From Bradyrhizobium sp. U87765 SZCCT0048 (lineage in GTDB: Bacteria > Pseudomonadota > Alphaproteobacteria > Rhizobiales > Xanthobacteraceae): a stretch of 64,000 bases of DNA. The stretch covers positions 372,001-436,000 of the forward strand of contig NZ_JAFCMM010000001.1 of NCBI RefSeq assembly GCF_018131225.1, written 5' to 3'. Both the position numbers and the translations under genes were made by a program. Each line of letters opens with the position of its first letter. Positions within the stretch are counted from its first letter, which is position 1. Below the pieces are notes generated by a model. It did not search any database. It worked only from the letters and a program-made list of their open reading frames with translations, and was not told the origin of the DNA. Below, piece by piece: positions 63,976 through 64,000 of the stretch.

Positions 63976-64000
63976 CGCGACAGCACCGCGCCGCCGCCTC

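Overview
The window is about two-thirds G+C, with dense, often overlapping genes. It reads as chromosomal DNA of an alphaproteobacterium of the order Hyphomicrobiales (Rhizobiales), most likely the Bradyrhizobium/Rhodopseudomonas/Afipia group. The ppx-ppk-hdaA-pgsA-like-purM neighbourhood, the aspartyl-tRNA synthetase sequence and the type VI secretion gene content all fit. The species cannot be fixed from the sequence alone. I recognised no tRNA, rRNA, CRISPR array or prophage.

Positions 1487-27857 hold a type VI secretion system (T6SS) built as two diverging transcription units around a 362-base intergenic region (15228-15589). The minus arm reads vgrG, an unrecognised gene, fha/tagH, tssK, tssL (with an OmpA-like peptidoglycan-binding tail), tssM, tagF, pppA, ppkA. 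The plus arm reads tssA, tssB, tssC, hcp, tssE, tssF, tssG, tssH/clpV, then a SAM-dependent methyltransferase. No tssJ and no PAAR gene are visible. The kinase, phosphatase, FHA protein, TagF and a Thr-containing motif at the TssL N-terminus point to control by threonine phosphorylation. Several plus-arm intergenic gaps carry strong stem-loops; one inverted repeat includes the tssF start codon.

The T6SS ends at an IS5-type transposase remnant (27854-28039), followed by a lower-GC divergent MFS transporter/LysR pair. Positions 30562-42954 form a metabolic region: GH13 glucosidase, haloacid dehalogenase, nitronate monooxygenase, chemoreceptor, thiolase, Bcr/CflA-type exporter, two short-chain dehydrogenase homologues lacking the catalytic Tyr, a 2-hydroxychromene-2-carboxylate isomerase-like protein, an HxlR-type regulator and a PanE-like reductase. 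A near-identical 17-bp palindrome (AGTTCY-N5-RGAACT) lies upstream of three of these genes. This suggests a small local regulon, with the HxlR protein as the candidate regulator.

Positions 43200-51701 hold envelope and small secreted proteins: small hypothetical proteins, CreA, an L,D-transpeptidase, a polytopic membrane protein, a periplasmic glutathione peroxidase, a polysaccharide deacetylase, a DHFR-like reductase and DoxX. From 51835 to 63975 the genes are conserved housekeeping: maeB, aspS, rnd, ppx, ppk, hdaA, a CDP-alcohol phosphatidyltransferase and purM.
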